From contig QEYB01000715.1 of the NCBI GenBank assembly GCA_017562135.1, forward strand, positions 372,001 to 436,000: a stretch of DNA of 64,000 nt, read 5' to 3'. The notes below the pieces were generated by a model. It did not search any database. It had not been told where the DNA came from and saw nothing but the letters and a program-made list of their open reading frames with translations. Each line of letters opens with the position of its first letter. Positions within the stretch are counted from its first letter, which is position 1. The position numbers were made by a program, and so were the translations under genes. Of this stretch, positions 24,274 to 36,800 are shown piece after piece. This stretch comes from Dipylidium caninum. Taxonomy: Eukaryota; Platyhelminthes; Cestoda; Cyclophyllidea; Dipylidiidae.

Positions 24274-27200
24274 TAATTAAATTTGAACCTTGTCTGGGTA
24301 TATAGCTAACACAAAATATACAATTAAATTAACAAGTGGGCAAGATAAGGTGGCCGAAAATAAAGCCTTGGGAGAAGCACGGTTCGGTGACAAGTAGGAA
24401 GAGTTGACCATTACTCAAAGCAGCAAACAAAATGCGACAGTGCGAGATAAAAGTGCTTTGGCCTTGTAAGTATATAATCAATGACTGAGAGTGGACAGTG
24501 ACATTTGCGATACCAAATATCGACAAGTAAATGCGAGAGAGACCTCCTGAACACATCGCCCACTTCAATATGTAACAGCAATTAGCAACGGCCGACAAAC
24601 AGGTTTATTGGAGTTAAAAATTAGCATACTAAGCCGAAATGCCTCTTACTTATATGTTATACGAAAGGACAGCGAGTAAGGGAACTACGAGACAAAAAGC
24701 GCACAAGGACCCCAACGCCAGAACTGCAAGACGACCCACTTGGATTGAGGTCTTATAACAGTACGTATTGTTTGGGGTTCATTAAAACAAGGAAAACGAA
24801 TTTACTTAAGTAAAATAAAACTAAAATGATCACACGTAAGATTTAATTTTAAGCACTTACGTCACTGTAATTATATGACACAATATGCTTCCCTGAAAAG
24901 ATTCAACCACTCAAGTGAGCTTCATGGTTTTTGCGCCATAGAAACAATGAATGCTACCTGCGAGAGACGCACTTTACATCTTTTACTAGTAAGAAAGTTA
25001 TGACCAAACCTTTCAGATAAAGTTATCTCAGCTTCAAGTTACCGAACGGAAGTATTAGCCAACTGTACCAAACCACCTCCGCAAATCAAAACGCCTTATA
25101 TATATTATCTATGTTCTGCGTTAACACCGGCTTGGACGTCCCATCGGTTTCGCGTTTAACTTTAAGGTTTTATTTTTGGACCAGACTAATATTCCCACCT
25201 CTTCCTCCAAGTCGATAAATGACCAAATAAGCATCCTCTGTTCCCCACAACACTCCAGAAGTTAATAAAGCTTTTGACAGGGAAGAATATGGAGGTTTAA
25301 CCGTGTTAATTCGCGTCGGTAGAAAAATCGAAGGTATGGGAATATGCACACAAAAACATTTTCACATCCCCTTCGCGGAGTCACAAATTGCCCATATACT
25401 AGGAGCTTCGGGTAAAGCTAAAAGTTACACCGAGGTGTGACGGATACTGCCAATATTCCTTATGTGCACATGTTTGACGTTACACAGGTCCGCCAGTCTC
25501 CTCTATATCCGTAGGACTTACTGGACTTTCAATCAGAGTTCGGCCTAAAGCATATTCGCTGCAATAAACGTACTTTTGTTATTTTTGAGCTACTAAAAAG
25601 ATTTAATTTGCGAGTGTGTGCCACACTTCTGTTCATGTCCAAGTCCTGCATCTCCTCCAATAAACGGAGTGTTGTATAGAAGTAGGGTAACGATTTTTAG
25701 AAATCCTCACGAGTGTTCCTGTCACAGTTTTTGTCACTTGGAGGATTATTATTGCGAGTAGTATCTCCTTTCTCTTTCGATGCCGATGAAAAATTTAACT
25801 GTCGTCCCTTGTTAGAAGTAACAGGCCCTGATGAAACTTATGGGTATGTGTTGGAGCTTAAATCTGATGTCAATACAAATTGTTTGAGATCTCGAAATCT
25901 GGTGTTATAAGTGTTATAAGTGTTAAGTACGGCAAAGTGAGGCGGTGCAGACGTAAGTAGTTACTTGCAGCCAAATACAGAAGTCTATTTGGGCTTTATC
26001 TAATGACTTTTACCGCATTACGGTTCACACCGTGAGGCGAGGAAGTGCAAATGAATGTCCCTTCCTCACCCTCTCTTATTTTTCGTAAATTACACCGCTT
26101 TTCTGCAGTGTTTACGTTCAATCCAGTGGTTTCTCTGCTCTGTTTCATTAAAGCACATAGTATAATTCGCGCATTAGAGCATAACACCCTAAACCAACTG
26201 AAATGGACTCCGACAGGGCCTATAACTTGACGCATGTCATTTCAGGGGTTTCGCAAGAACACAGTTTAGGGGCAACCACCTACCGCCAACAGGTTTTTGA
26301 TTTTTGTCATGTTGGCAACAGATAAGAAATTAAATTACGTGATTTTCTTTACAAGTTTTGTCAACTTATGAGTTCCGCGATAGTTTGGTTTCTCGGGCCT
26401 CATTTATCGGTCGGCAGATTCTGTCAACGTCACCAATACTAGTCGCACCACCCGGAATAGGCTACCAACGAGCGACAGTTCAAGGCCTCTAGTTGGACAG
26501 AAGTGGTGGAATGAGTCTACGTAGGCGTAATTTTTACTGCAAGTTACTCTGGACGCCACATTTGTTTTCGGCTGTGCGCGCAGCAGTAGCGCTCAGCTCA
26601 CTGCCAGGTCCCTTGATAATACCCATTCCGGGGCTGGTAAGGGGGGTCACTGACTTGCCAACAAAACACGAATCGGTGTAAAGTTGAGCGTAAGGTGCTT
26701 CTTTCGTGTGGCAACGAAAAGAGGAAAGAATGCTCCACTTATTAGTAAGAGCTAAGACGGTTGCTGTTTGCTTTCAGAGGAGTTTGTGGCGCTCCATACT
26801 GCTACGCAGTATGCAGCTTGGCGATTCAGGTTAGGAGGTTGCGAAGCCAACTCCTCCAGTGGTCCACCACTCCTATGTGAGAGCAGAGAATTTGACTGGA
26901 GGACGGCGATGCACAGTAGACATAGTTGATGGTTGCAGAGACGGAGGACTCATCGTTTGGCCTGACGAGAACTTCTTCGTTAATGAGCGCGAATCACCCG
27001 TCAGGTCCCCGACCGAGTCTTACGGCAAAGATTGCCTCTGCTAATCCGCCGTGACCGCCAAAATTTAATCATTTTTATTAAATTCTCATTGCATAATTGC
27101 TGCATGCTAGTAATAATGGAGTCAGAGCAGTGAGAGTTCAGTATACGAAACATAAAATTGACTTTGACTGGTGATGGTTGCAACTGGTCAGCCAATGCTT

Positions 27201-30200
27201 TGCCAACTTCGGCAGATCAAAAAGATTCCTGACGAAGTGCTCGCCCTCTCTTCCGGATGAACACAGAGTGACTACAGCGGCATTTAAGAAGAGAGCGGAG
27301 ACAAACGTTTATTTACCACTTGTTTCAACGAGAAAGGACAGAGAGTCAAAGCTCGCCATAGTCGTGTTTTACAAACGGCTGCCTCCGCAAGCAGTCGTTT
27401 CATCTCTTTGGTCGGAATTGCCTTAGATAGGTAGAAAAACAAAAACTGTCCGGCAGAGCAGTTGCTCTAATGCACTTTAATCCAGCGGTGGTCAAATGAA
27501 ATCGAGACTTCTCGGGGTTGCTAGCACCGCAGAAAAGTATGACTGGAGAAATTACACTTTGCACCAATCGACAAAAGTGGTCATTCGTCCACACAGACAT
27601 ATCCGCAGGGCACACGAGCATTCGTTCGTTTGGCTACAGTGAAACTGAAGTCCCCGGGCGGCGGAGACATGAGGGTCCGTCGCAGCACGGCGAGCAGGCG
27701 GTGGAGGCTGGCACTGAGGCTCGACTCTCCATCGGCGAGCTTGACCGAGACGCTTCCCTTTCCACTGAATGCCCTTATGGAGACAAGTGAGGACGAGTGA
27801 GCCAGTGAACCGGGAGAATGTGGACACCAAAATCTTAGAACACTCACCAGCTCGATAGGCGACTTCTTTTGCCTCGTTACCGTAAGGGCAGGCCTTCAGC
27901 ACTAATTCGCAACCACTTCTTAATTCAAAAGGCCAACAACGAGGCCTGCCAAAGGAGTACAAAAGGCCTTGTTCGGCGGCGAACATGCTCGGAGCCTGAA
28001 CAGGGCTGGAACAAATCGCTAACTCGTGGGGAAGAGGGCGGAAGGCGAGAGCGCTGCAACTTTAAGTTGGGGAGAGAACGCACGACGGGTGGGGGTGGGG
28101 GTGGTGCCGGCAATGATAAGTTAAACGGACGGCGTAGAAGCGCCATTGCCGAGTGGCACAACTTTTACCAGAGGCCGAAGGCACAAAGGGGAACCGGGGT
28201 CGATTGCCCAAAAACTCCCCTCATCAATTAGCGGATTGTCGGAACTCCCGCTGGCGAACAGCCCAAAAGCCGTCGCCTTGCCAGGAGTAATTAATCCTGA
28301 CAAAAAGGGTGACTGTTTTCCTCAGATGTTATGGTGAGGCCACGGACTTTAAGCTCCCAACCCTGTGTAAATAGTCAATTAAGACGCTGAGCTGAGTCTG
28401 GGGAAGGCAGACGTTCGTCTCGCACGCGCCGACCAACTCTCAACGCTCGCTAGAAGTGCTGCGGTGCTGCGAGATGCCAGACGGCTTTGGACTGGTGAGT
28501 AATTTTATTTTGTAGAAGTGGGGAGACCACTGCCAGAGGTGAGAGCACGGCTTCCAGGCGGCAAGAAGGAGCAATTGCGGAGGAGTAATAAAGTGCTGGG
28601 GACGCGCGATTGCGCTAAGGATATTCATGGGCTCTAGAGCCGTGGCAGCGCGGCGAGAACCTTTTGTGACATGAATTATTTCAGAGCCCAAAGACGTGGG
28701 GAGAAGGCGAGTTTGGCATCGCTGATTTTACAGTCATTCGCGAGCCGAGCGTAAGCCAGAGTCAGACGCTTTTCGGTCTGTTCCTATCCTTCTCGCGCGT
28801 GTTCACAGTGCGGCGTTGGCTCGCAGCGTCAGCCAGGAGGCTGAGGCAGCAGGCACCGCTGACGTGTTTGCTGTCCGTCAGTGAATGCAAACCGAGGGCC
28901 TCGCCGTGGCCGACAGGGCTACTGGTCGCCGCCAATGCAAAGTCGTTGAGACGTTCGTCGGGGTGTCAGCACGGAGGACATCCTTTGAGTATCCGCGACT
29001 GCAGGCCTCGAAGACAACCGTGCATGATATGCAATGACAGGGAGGATTTAACTGCCGCCCGAATAGCCTTTTGAGTCTTTTCACAAAAGCCATGATATCA
29101 TCGTTTCTTTTTAAGACAATTTAGGAACTCCAAAGGATAAGAGACGTTATTCCATTGTCAGCTGTAGACGCTCCATTCGAAGGACGCGGATAGACCGGCC
29201 TTTCTTAAAGTCCTGACAGTAGCATGTCGTGCACCTCAGAAATTCCTCTGAAGCTACCCCGGCTAAATGGGACTTAATGTGGTGATGGACTTGGCATCGA
29301 CTCAGCGAGTTCCTGACAGTGAATCACTCAGACGATTGACAATCCCCCGGTATGTCTTCCACAGACCGTCGTGGCGAAACAGACTCGATTCCCGCAATCT
29401 CCGTCCCAGTAGTCTCATTGTCCTGCTACCACCAAAGGAATTGCACAAGCCCCGAAAGCGTCAAGAGCCCCGCTGGGTGCAGCGAGCAGACGGGCCAAGG
29501 AGTTAGCAAAGGGGACGGAGAAGGTCCGCGTCCGAGTACACCCTCGGTGGACCGCGAAATCGAGCTGCCACACGACTCCGAAGCCCCGAAGCCACCAACG
29601 TGGCTGCAGTCGTGGCATCTCGTGAGTACAAAGAATGCAGAGACCTTGACGTTCATAGACATACGGGAGCTGGGATATTGCGGAACAGGTCTTGCGCGCC
29701 GCGTGGTCTCGAAAGAGCCTGACGTCCTCTTCCGCACACAATAGAGGGAAGAGCAATCAAAGACTTCAAATCGCAACAAATCGGACGCTCCGCGCGGGAA
29801 TTAGGGCTCTGGTGGCCCTGGCTCGTCGAGGGGCACCTGAGGCACAGAAGAGGCATCTTCCATCACACCCAGAGAAGGTGGTGTGTCCTGGCAACACGTC
29901 GAGAAAGGTCCCTTGGGTCACGGGAACCTCGCCTGCTGCGATGCAGAAAATTGCATTTTGCGTATCTCTCGCGCTCGACCTTTTGGACAATTTCACTCGT
30001 GCAGAGTGGATGTGGAGGAGGCGCTGCTTCGCTCCTTCCGCCTCCTGGGCGCGTCATGCTGTCTCAACTGCGCCGTCTCGACTGGAGTGACTGCGTCTTC
30101 CACACGCAGCCCGCGCACTCACTAGGACCGGCGCGAGCTCCGGCGGCCGGGCTGCAGTGCGGACGGGCTTCGGGGAGCGCCCCACCAGCCTGCTGGTCGT

Positions 30201-30892
30201 GGCGGCCAGCTGGCGGTCCGGCATCCAAAGGGACACTTTGGTAAACAACGCCAGCAATCCTCAAGTGCGCTGCTGCGGTGGGAAGAGACACTGCGGGGAG
30301 CCCCGGCCAAAGCCTTGCGGTCAGGCGCACCCGTCTGTCCCGAAAGGCCGCAAGGCGCCCATTACCGCCCTGCTGGAAGTTGCGCAGAAGCGTGTGAGTA
30401 GTTAGAACAAATGGTGTTTCTGTGAGACCCAGCCACTTCACGCGGCACCGAGATTCCTAGTTCTGGGCCCTCAAAATCTCTCTCGAGACAGCCGCGGCAG
30501 CATGGTTAAAATAATTTTCGCCCCCCCGGAGTCAAAGACCCTTTTCACCTTCTTATCCAACCACCAATTCGACGTCAATCTGCTGAAAACTGCCCTTCAA
30601 CCACGCACCCCGCGCATGACTTGATGAGGCGGTGTGAGTTTAAGCGTAGACGACTGTTGTGGATGATGAAGCCCGCGTTCCCCTGGTCTGAATCGGCAAC
30701 TCATGAGTGGCTCCAGTGCAGCACAGTGCGGATGCAAGGCATCCTCCAACTCGGCCCCCCACACAAAGCCTTAAGCCCCACCTTCCCCTGCGCCGAGGCA
30801 GTCACACAAGTCTTGGACTGTCAGGAATGAAGTAAACGCGAGGAAATGAGGACAGGAATGGGAATAATCACCGTGTGACAAGATGAGATGGA
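24274..30892. other. Noncoding stretch between HOP2 and stomatin
   Basis: No supported gene. The first 2.5 kb are AT-rich and without long frames; from about 26.5 kb the composition turns GC-rich and frames become longer by chance on both strands. A 130-codon + strand frame at 29352-29744 looks slightly protein-like (Pro/Ser/Glu-rich) but has no recognisable domain and overlaps equally long frames on the other strand. The right part is downstream of the stomatin stop and should contain its 3' untranslated region. Confidence 0.5.
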
Positions 30893-33800
30893 CTATTCGC
30901 GCCTTAGAAGGCTCTGGATTAGTCCTAGCGGCAGAGGAAAGATGATGGTTGAATTTTTCTCCGAGGAGATTGCATTGAGGGTCTGCAGGTAGCGTAGGTG
31001 GAGAGCAAGCGGCGAGTCTATTAGAACGTCTGCTGCCTCCTTCAGAGCTGCCGAAGAGCGCTTCTCGCCTTCCGCTGCTATCACCTAGTGAAACGGACAG
31101 ACCACAAACAAAAATAAGTCGACCGCACCCGTTGTCCGGTCCACTTACTCATCGACCAATTTGTTAAAAGTCGCATGCACACCTCCCGCGGCCGAGTCAT
31201 CCACACATTTGTTCCACCTCCCGCTTTCCCGTCCGTCTGTCCACTCGCCCACCCGGGCCCAAGTTCGTCCGATGGCGAGTCCCTTCGTTGGGACATTTGT
31301 CCGCAGACCTGTGGGTCGGCCACCCTCCCTTCCGTCTATTCCACACGCCTGGCGATCCCTTCAGCAACGCAACTTGTCTACACCCTTCGTGTGTTCCACC
31401 TCGGCCACGCCCACACTCGTCACCGCGCCTGTCTATCCGCCCGCCAAAACGCCACCTCAGGGGGATGATGACGGGCCACTCCCCATGGGGCGAGGAATTC
31501 GGCCTTGCGAACACCTCAAAGTGGTCACAATTTTGCCAGTTAACAGAACCCCTTGTGGGACAATGACTCCCTTCGACTAGGCTGATGGACAAAGTGCCGG
31601 CCTGTTGCCTGGGCTTCACCGAAGGCTCGATTAGACGGTCGTGTGTGGACGAAGGTGGCGGGACAATTAAACTGCGACAGCGCACATGTCGCAGTCGCGC
31701 CTTCTTTCTACCTCAGCCGTGATCCGGCGCCTCCCCGTTTCCCGGAAGTGGCCGAGCATGGACGCAAATGTGCACTCGGTCGGCTTCCGTGGCTTTTGCC
31801 GATGCCTGTAGGCAGTGGCGGTCGGTGGGTGGCTGGCAACGAGAGAACTCGTCACTTCGTTTGCACGAGTTGTCCCAGACTGCTGTCCGAGGCACTCTTT
31901 GGGCAGACAGAATGGCCGTTTGGGGCGCAAAGGGGAGGGTTTGCGAGCCAAATCCGACGCATCGGTGCCACAATTCCACGAAGAGATTGAAATTCCAAAT
32001 TAGCTCTAAGCCGCTGGATGATGGGTATCAAATGCGGCCGCAGAGACCCCCGGTACGTTAAAAGTTGTGGTGAAGTCTGATCGAGTAACGTGACGAAATC
32101 GCGAGGCGGGAAAGTTGTTCTTCGTCGCGGCAGGCATAAGATGCACTGCGACAGCACAAAATTGGCACACCACAACTTCGTCACAGGGTAGTTGGCCCTG
32201 CATTGCAACACGGTGGACTCCGGACAGCTGCACGTCACCGGACGAGGCGTCACTAATCGGGCCTCCTGCGAAAGGATGCTCCGCAGGAGCTTCGAGTGCC
32301 GCGCACCGCTTGTGTCGTTTGGGGGCGGAAAGGGTCGTTTGTGGCACGCACGAATTAAAGAATTTTCGTGCAACACCAAAATTTCCTCAGGTTCTTGTGT
32401 CAGATAACATCTCCGGAGGTTCGACTTTACAGCCGCACGAGGCGGAACGCCACTCGACGGCGTGTGTGTCGCCGGAGCGGTGGGAGGGGCAAACCCACGC
32501 GTCGGTTGTCGTTGGCAGCTTCTGAGTCTAACAGCGACCCTAAAAGCCCCGCTGCGTTGAGGTATTTTTCAACCGTTCGCCATTGAGAAATGAGGGATTC
32601 GAAAGAAGGCGCCGTTTGGCAAAAGGGTGCACCGGTGTATAGCAGGCCAACCGCGAGCGCATGCCATGACGGCTTTGGGCACCCAAAACTGCCGCCAGGC
32701 CCAGAAGGGAGGCTGAGCGGACGGGTCTTCCAGATGGGGGATCTCAATTTGGCAGCGGATGGACAGGAGTTCTGTGCTGGTCAACACGAAGGGGACCGGC
32801 CACACCTCAGAGGCCTCTGGCCGATGGACTCGGCGACGAGACCCCTCATCCGAGTAGAATAGCGCATAGAGGAACCGTCCGAGCAGACCGAAGAAGAGTA
32901 ACTTTTGTTACACCTCCACAAGGACGTTTTCTTGGGGCCGAATTTACCGTCACGCCAACAGAGCTTTCCCCCACTCCGAATTGGTCACTTTCGCGAAGTG
33001 CCCTTCCTTCAACCCTTTCTGCTTCGGCAGTAGCGTGTTCCGCTGTGGTTCCGCGGCGCAGGACCTGGCAGACGGGTAACTGGGGCCGGGGAAAGGAGGG
33101 AGGAGCTGCCGCCAGTGGCTTGCGACGGCTGGTTTTGCGCCTCCCTCCACTGTGCACCGCGGCACAACGGCAAACCTCCAATAGTTTATGGCGACCTTGT
33201 GCGATGGCGTAGTTTTCGGCCCGGGCGGAAGGGTGGAAGAAGAGCCGGAGGTGGGTAGCAAGGCGGGGCAGAGTCCTATACGCCGCGATCACGCAAGAAA
33301 GCACTAAAGCATGATCAGCCATATAAGTGGGCAGAGAGGATATTTCCCTCTCCTTGTGCTCCCCACGCCCAATCAGAGCTGCTGTCGGCCGAGTTGCCAC
33401 CCCCTCAGAAGGTGTTCCCGCGACAAGCGCCCCTCCTGCTGTCCGGAATGAATGCCCTCCGAGACACGCTCCGGTCGTGGCTGCTCCGACTGCATTTCTA
33501 CCCGACTTCTGCGTGTCACCAGACTAGAGGGAAATTGTTGCGAGGCAGTTGTGCCCGCCGCCTAGCCGACTGCCCGAGCTTAGCGCTGGCTATGCGTGGC
33601 GTCTGCAAGCCTAACGGCGCAGGAGCGCCTCCTTCCCGCGCCTCGCCGCGACTGCGACGGCAACGCGACCAACCGTCGCGTCACGCGATTGGCGTATGAT
33701 TGCTAGTGGGTCGGGGAGGAAAGATTTGTTTGTGACAACCAATTTACTTGAAAACAAACCAGTCTCATGACGCACTGTTTTTCGTGCACACCAACTGCGT

Positions 33801-36800
33801 TCTCTTTTGTTACGCTTTGCGAATCTTTCCAGGGCGAGAGGCAAAATGTGGTGCGAAGGGGACGAGTTGTCTGGGCGAGCGTTTGTCAAAATCCCTTCTG
33901 CGGGCACGACAGGAAGGTGGGGATGCTTCTTCATGAGACCCAACTGAACTGTAAGCAGTTTCGCAAAATACCACACATCTCGATTTGGCATGGCCATTCG
34001 GCGCGAGGCTCCGCTGCAACCGGCCTCCCTCCTCAGCCGAGGGGCACTCGCCCGGTCCACCGGCATAAGCCTCGAGTGGCGAAGTCAACTCTCGGCGCCA
34101 GAGCGGCCACTTTGATGGCAAACTGCCACACACGCCCAAACATTCCCTCAATGACTAATAAATCGGGGAAATGATACTATTCACAGTTAAAAGCACTTGT
34201 CTCTCTAACAAGTGGGTTTATTTCCCCTGAAGGGGCTACACACCCGCAATGGGATGACATTTCGGCTGAACCTGGCAAGACACTAATCGTTGCTACTCTC
34301 CCGACTAACAGGTAAACTAAAAATTCCAAGCAGCAACAGAGGAAATCTGCTGCTCTTCTTCTTCTCCCCCTAAGCGTGTGGGTTGAGGAGCTTAAAATTT
34401 CTCGCGGGTGGAGATAGAAGCAGAGCACAAAGTCATGGCCTGTGCCGCCGTCGCCGCAGCCGGAGATGCGGTCAGTGGTTGGGACGCCCTCGGTCCGCTA
34501 ACACGCACGAGCAACATGTAGTGAAAGAAAATCCCCAGAAGAATCGACTTGCCTTCGCTTGGGCCTCGCGTGTGGCCTCGGCTTCTGCAGCCATCGTTCT
34601 CTGTAACTGCAACGGCAGTCGGACGTCCTTCCTGCAGCAAACGAACAAGTGGCATCCTTTTAGGAGACGCAAGTCGAGCGGCCACCAGCCGAGTCCCCCC
34701 AGGCCTACGCCGTCCGCGGGGTCGCTCTGGGTCCTCCGTGGCAGGGGCCCCACAGGTCCCGGCCCCCTCCTCTCTACCCGCCATGACTGCACCCTTCCAG
34801 CCCGCTCTGGGTGTGTGTCAGAAGGCGGCTCTCCTCACCTCCGCCGGGTGGCGCGGCGCAACCAGGGCGAGGGGCTCTGCGCGGGCCCCCACAGCCTGCT
34901 TCGTCTGGGGGAGGGGAGGGAACGGGGCGTGGGTGTGGTTGAGGCTCCTGGCGGACAGCGAGGGCTTCTCCCAGTGTATATAGAAAAAGTTAGGCGATTG
35001 ACCAAGGACTCACACTTCGACACGCTCCACTTTAACGCCCCACGGCTGCGTCGCGTCGTCTAGCATCGTCTGAAACGAAACAAAACTGGGTGGAGTGCGG
35101 GCGTGTGACGCAGGCATGGACGAGTGAGCCGACCATCTGGTCTTCCACAAGGGGAAGATGCCACCGTGGGAGTTAATGGCCTCCACCGGACAATAAAGCG
35201 AGAAACTCTGCGCGCAGTGACGTGGCCTCCTTTTATCGCCCAAATATGTCGTCGGGGAGGTTTGTGCCACCTAATGACAACATTTCCCCTTTCTGCACTA
35301 TGCGCTACAATAACATCGACTAGTGTGAACGGAATGCCACTGAGCCCACATTCTAAGTACTTTCCTCCCCGCTGATTACTTCATTTGTCATCTCTTGAAA
35401 CGGCACACAAGTCTACCGCTACTGCGAGTGCTTATCAGTGGATTTCTTAACTGCTTTTCCACCACTTCTGCGAGTTCGCCAAAACGAAGTTTCTCCTGCG
35501 AGGCAGACTGATCAGCCAACGAACTATTGGTGCAGAATTGGCTTCGAGGACTTGCTGGAGGCCTCGGGAGTCTCCTCAGGACTGGGTAGCATGGCTGCGA
35601 GGCGGTCCCCGGCATTTAACACTGGGAGCGATGGCGCGGTGCGGGGAAGGGCGGCGGTGCGGAGGGGACGGAGGTGTAGCGTACCTGCATGGAGCCGGAG
35701 ATGGCCTCCCGTTCGGAGAGTATCTCGGAGAGGCTTTTTGTGCCCAAAACGTTGCGCAGAGTGGTGGCCGCCAGGAGGCGCGTCGAGCGGTCAGCGTCCT
35801 CCACATTGGTCACCGCGACAATGGGATTGTAGATGCGGTAGTACACCACGGCGTCCACCGCCACCGTCACCGAGTCTTTGGTCAGCACCTGCAACACCGC
35901 GCTCGTGGAGTCACAGGCCACGCCAGCCCCGCGTGTCGGGGACGAGGGGGAGGTACGAGGTGGTGTGAGGGGGGGCGGGTGGGTGGGTGGGGGACGGAGG
36001 ACATGTCAGTTGGACAACAAAATAAGTTGGCCATCGCCTAGAAGTGTTGCACTCCTCATACGCAGCAGTCAGAATGGGGATGCGATATTTCCCGCCCCCA
36101 ACCGAAGGGATGCGAAGTTCTTCGAGTCCTTTGCCATACCTCCACCGTAAGTCGACATGGCACCCCTACCTGGAGCCACCGACTAGCGGTCTGGACGGAG
36201 GAGGGTGATTCCACGTCGAAGAAGGAGGCCGGTTCGCCACTATGGAGGCGCTCCCTGCGGCAAAGCCTCGGGAGGCAAGTGGCGGAGCCCGTGCTACAGA
36301 CCGGAGTCCCCACCGAGGAAAGAGTTGCCATTAAGGCGTCTCCTCCCCCGGAGGAAGAGGGAAACTCTGCCTCCACTGTTATGGGTCTCTGCAATACTCA
36401 CCCGTCATTCGAAAGACCGAATACTTTCCGACACCCGCAGCCTCGGTGGGTTAACCTCAAAATTAAACTTCCTTCGAAAAGTTATGCACGGAACAAATTC
36501 GCAAAAGCGAGAATGCAATCTGAAGACGCCCAAGGGGAGCTCCAACGGCCGATACGCGCAAATGAATTTAGTAAGAGACATCAGGTGAGTCGCCTGCCTG
36601 GCGTGAGGGCAGAGGCGGTCTGCGGATCGCGCCGAGACTGCGACTTGGAGAGAGTCGCAGATTAGGGAGGCGGGGAAGAGGGCAGAGTATCCAGTGGGGA
36701 TCAGTCGTCCATTGCGTGGACCCGCTTGGCCGCCGCTTCCCAGTTTCGCACACTTCCTTATCACCCCTTGAAATATTTTTTACCAACTCCCCAGAATTTT

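Noticed and set aside
29352..29744. 130-codon Pro/Ser-rich + strand frame
   Set aside because: Looks mildly protein-like, but minus-strand frames of similar length overlap it and no domain is visible.
34383..35063. 226-codon + strand frame across stomatin exons 5 and 6
   Set aside because: It is antisense to two real stomatin exons; the conserved SPFH blocks are on the minus strand.
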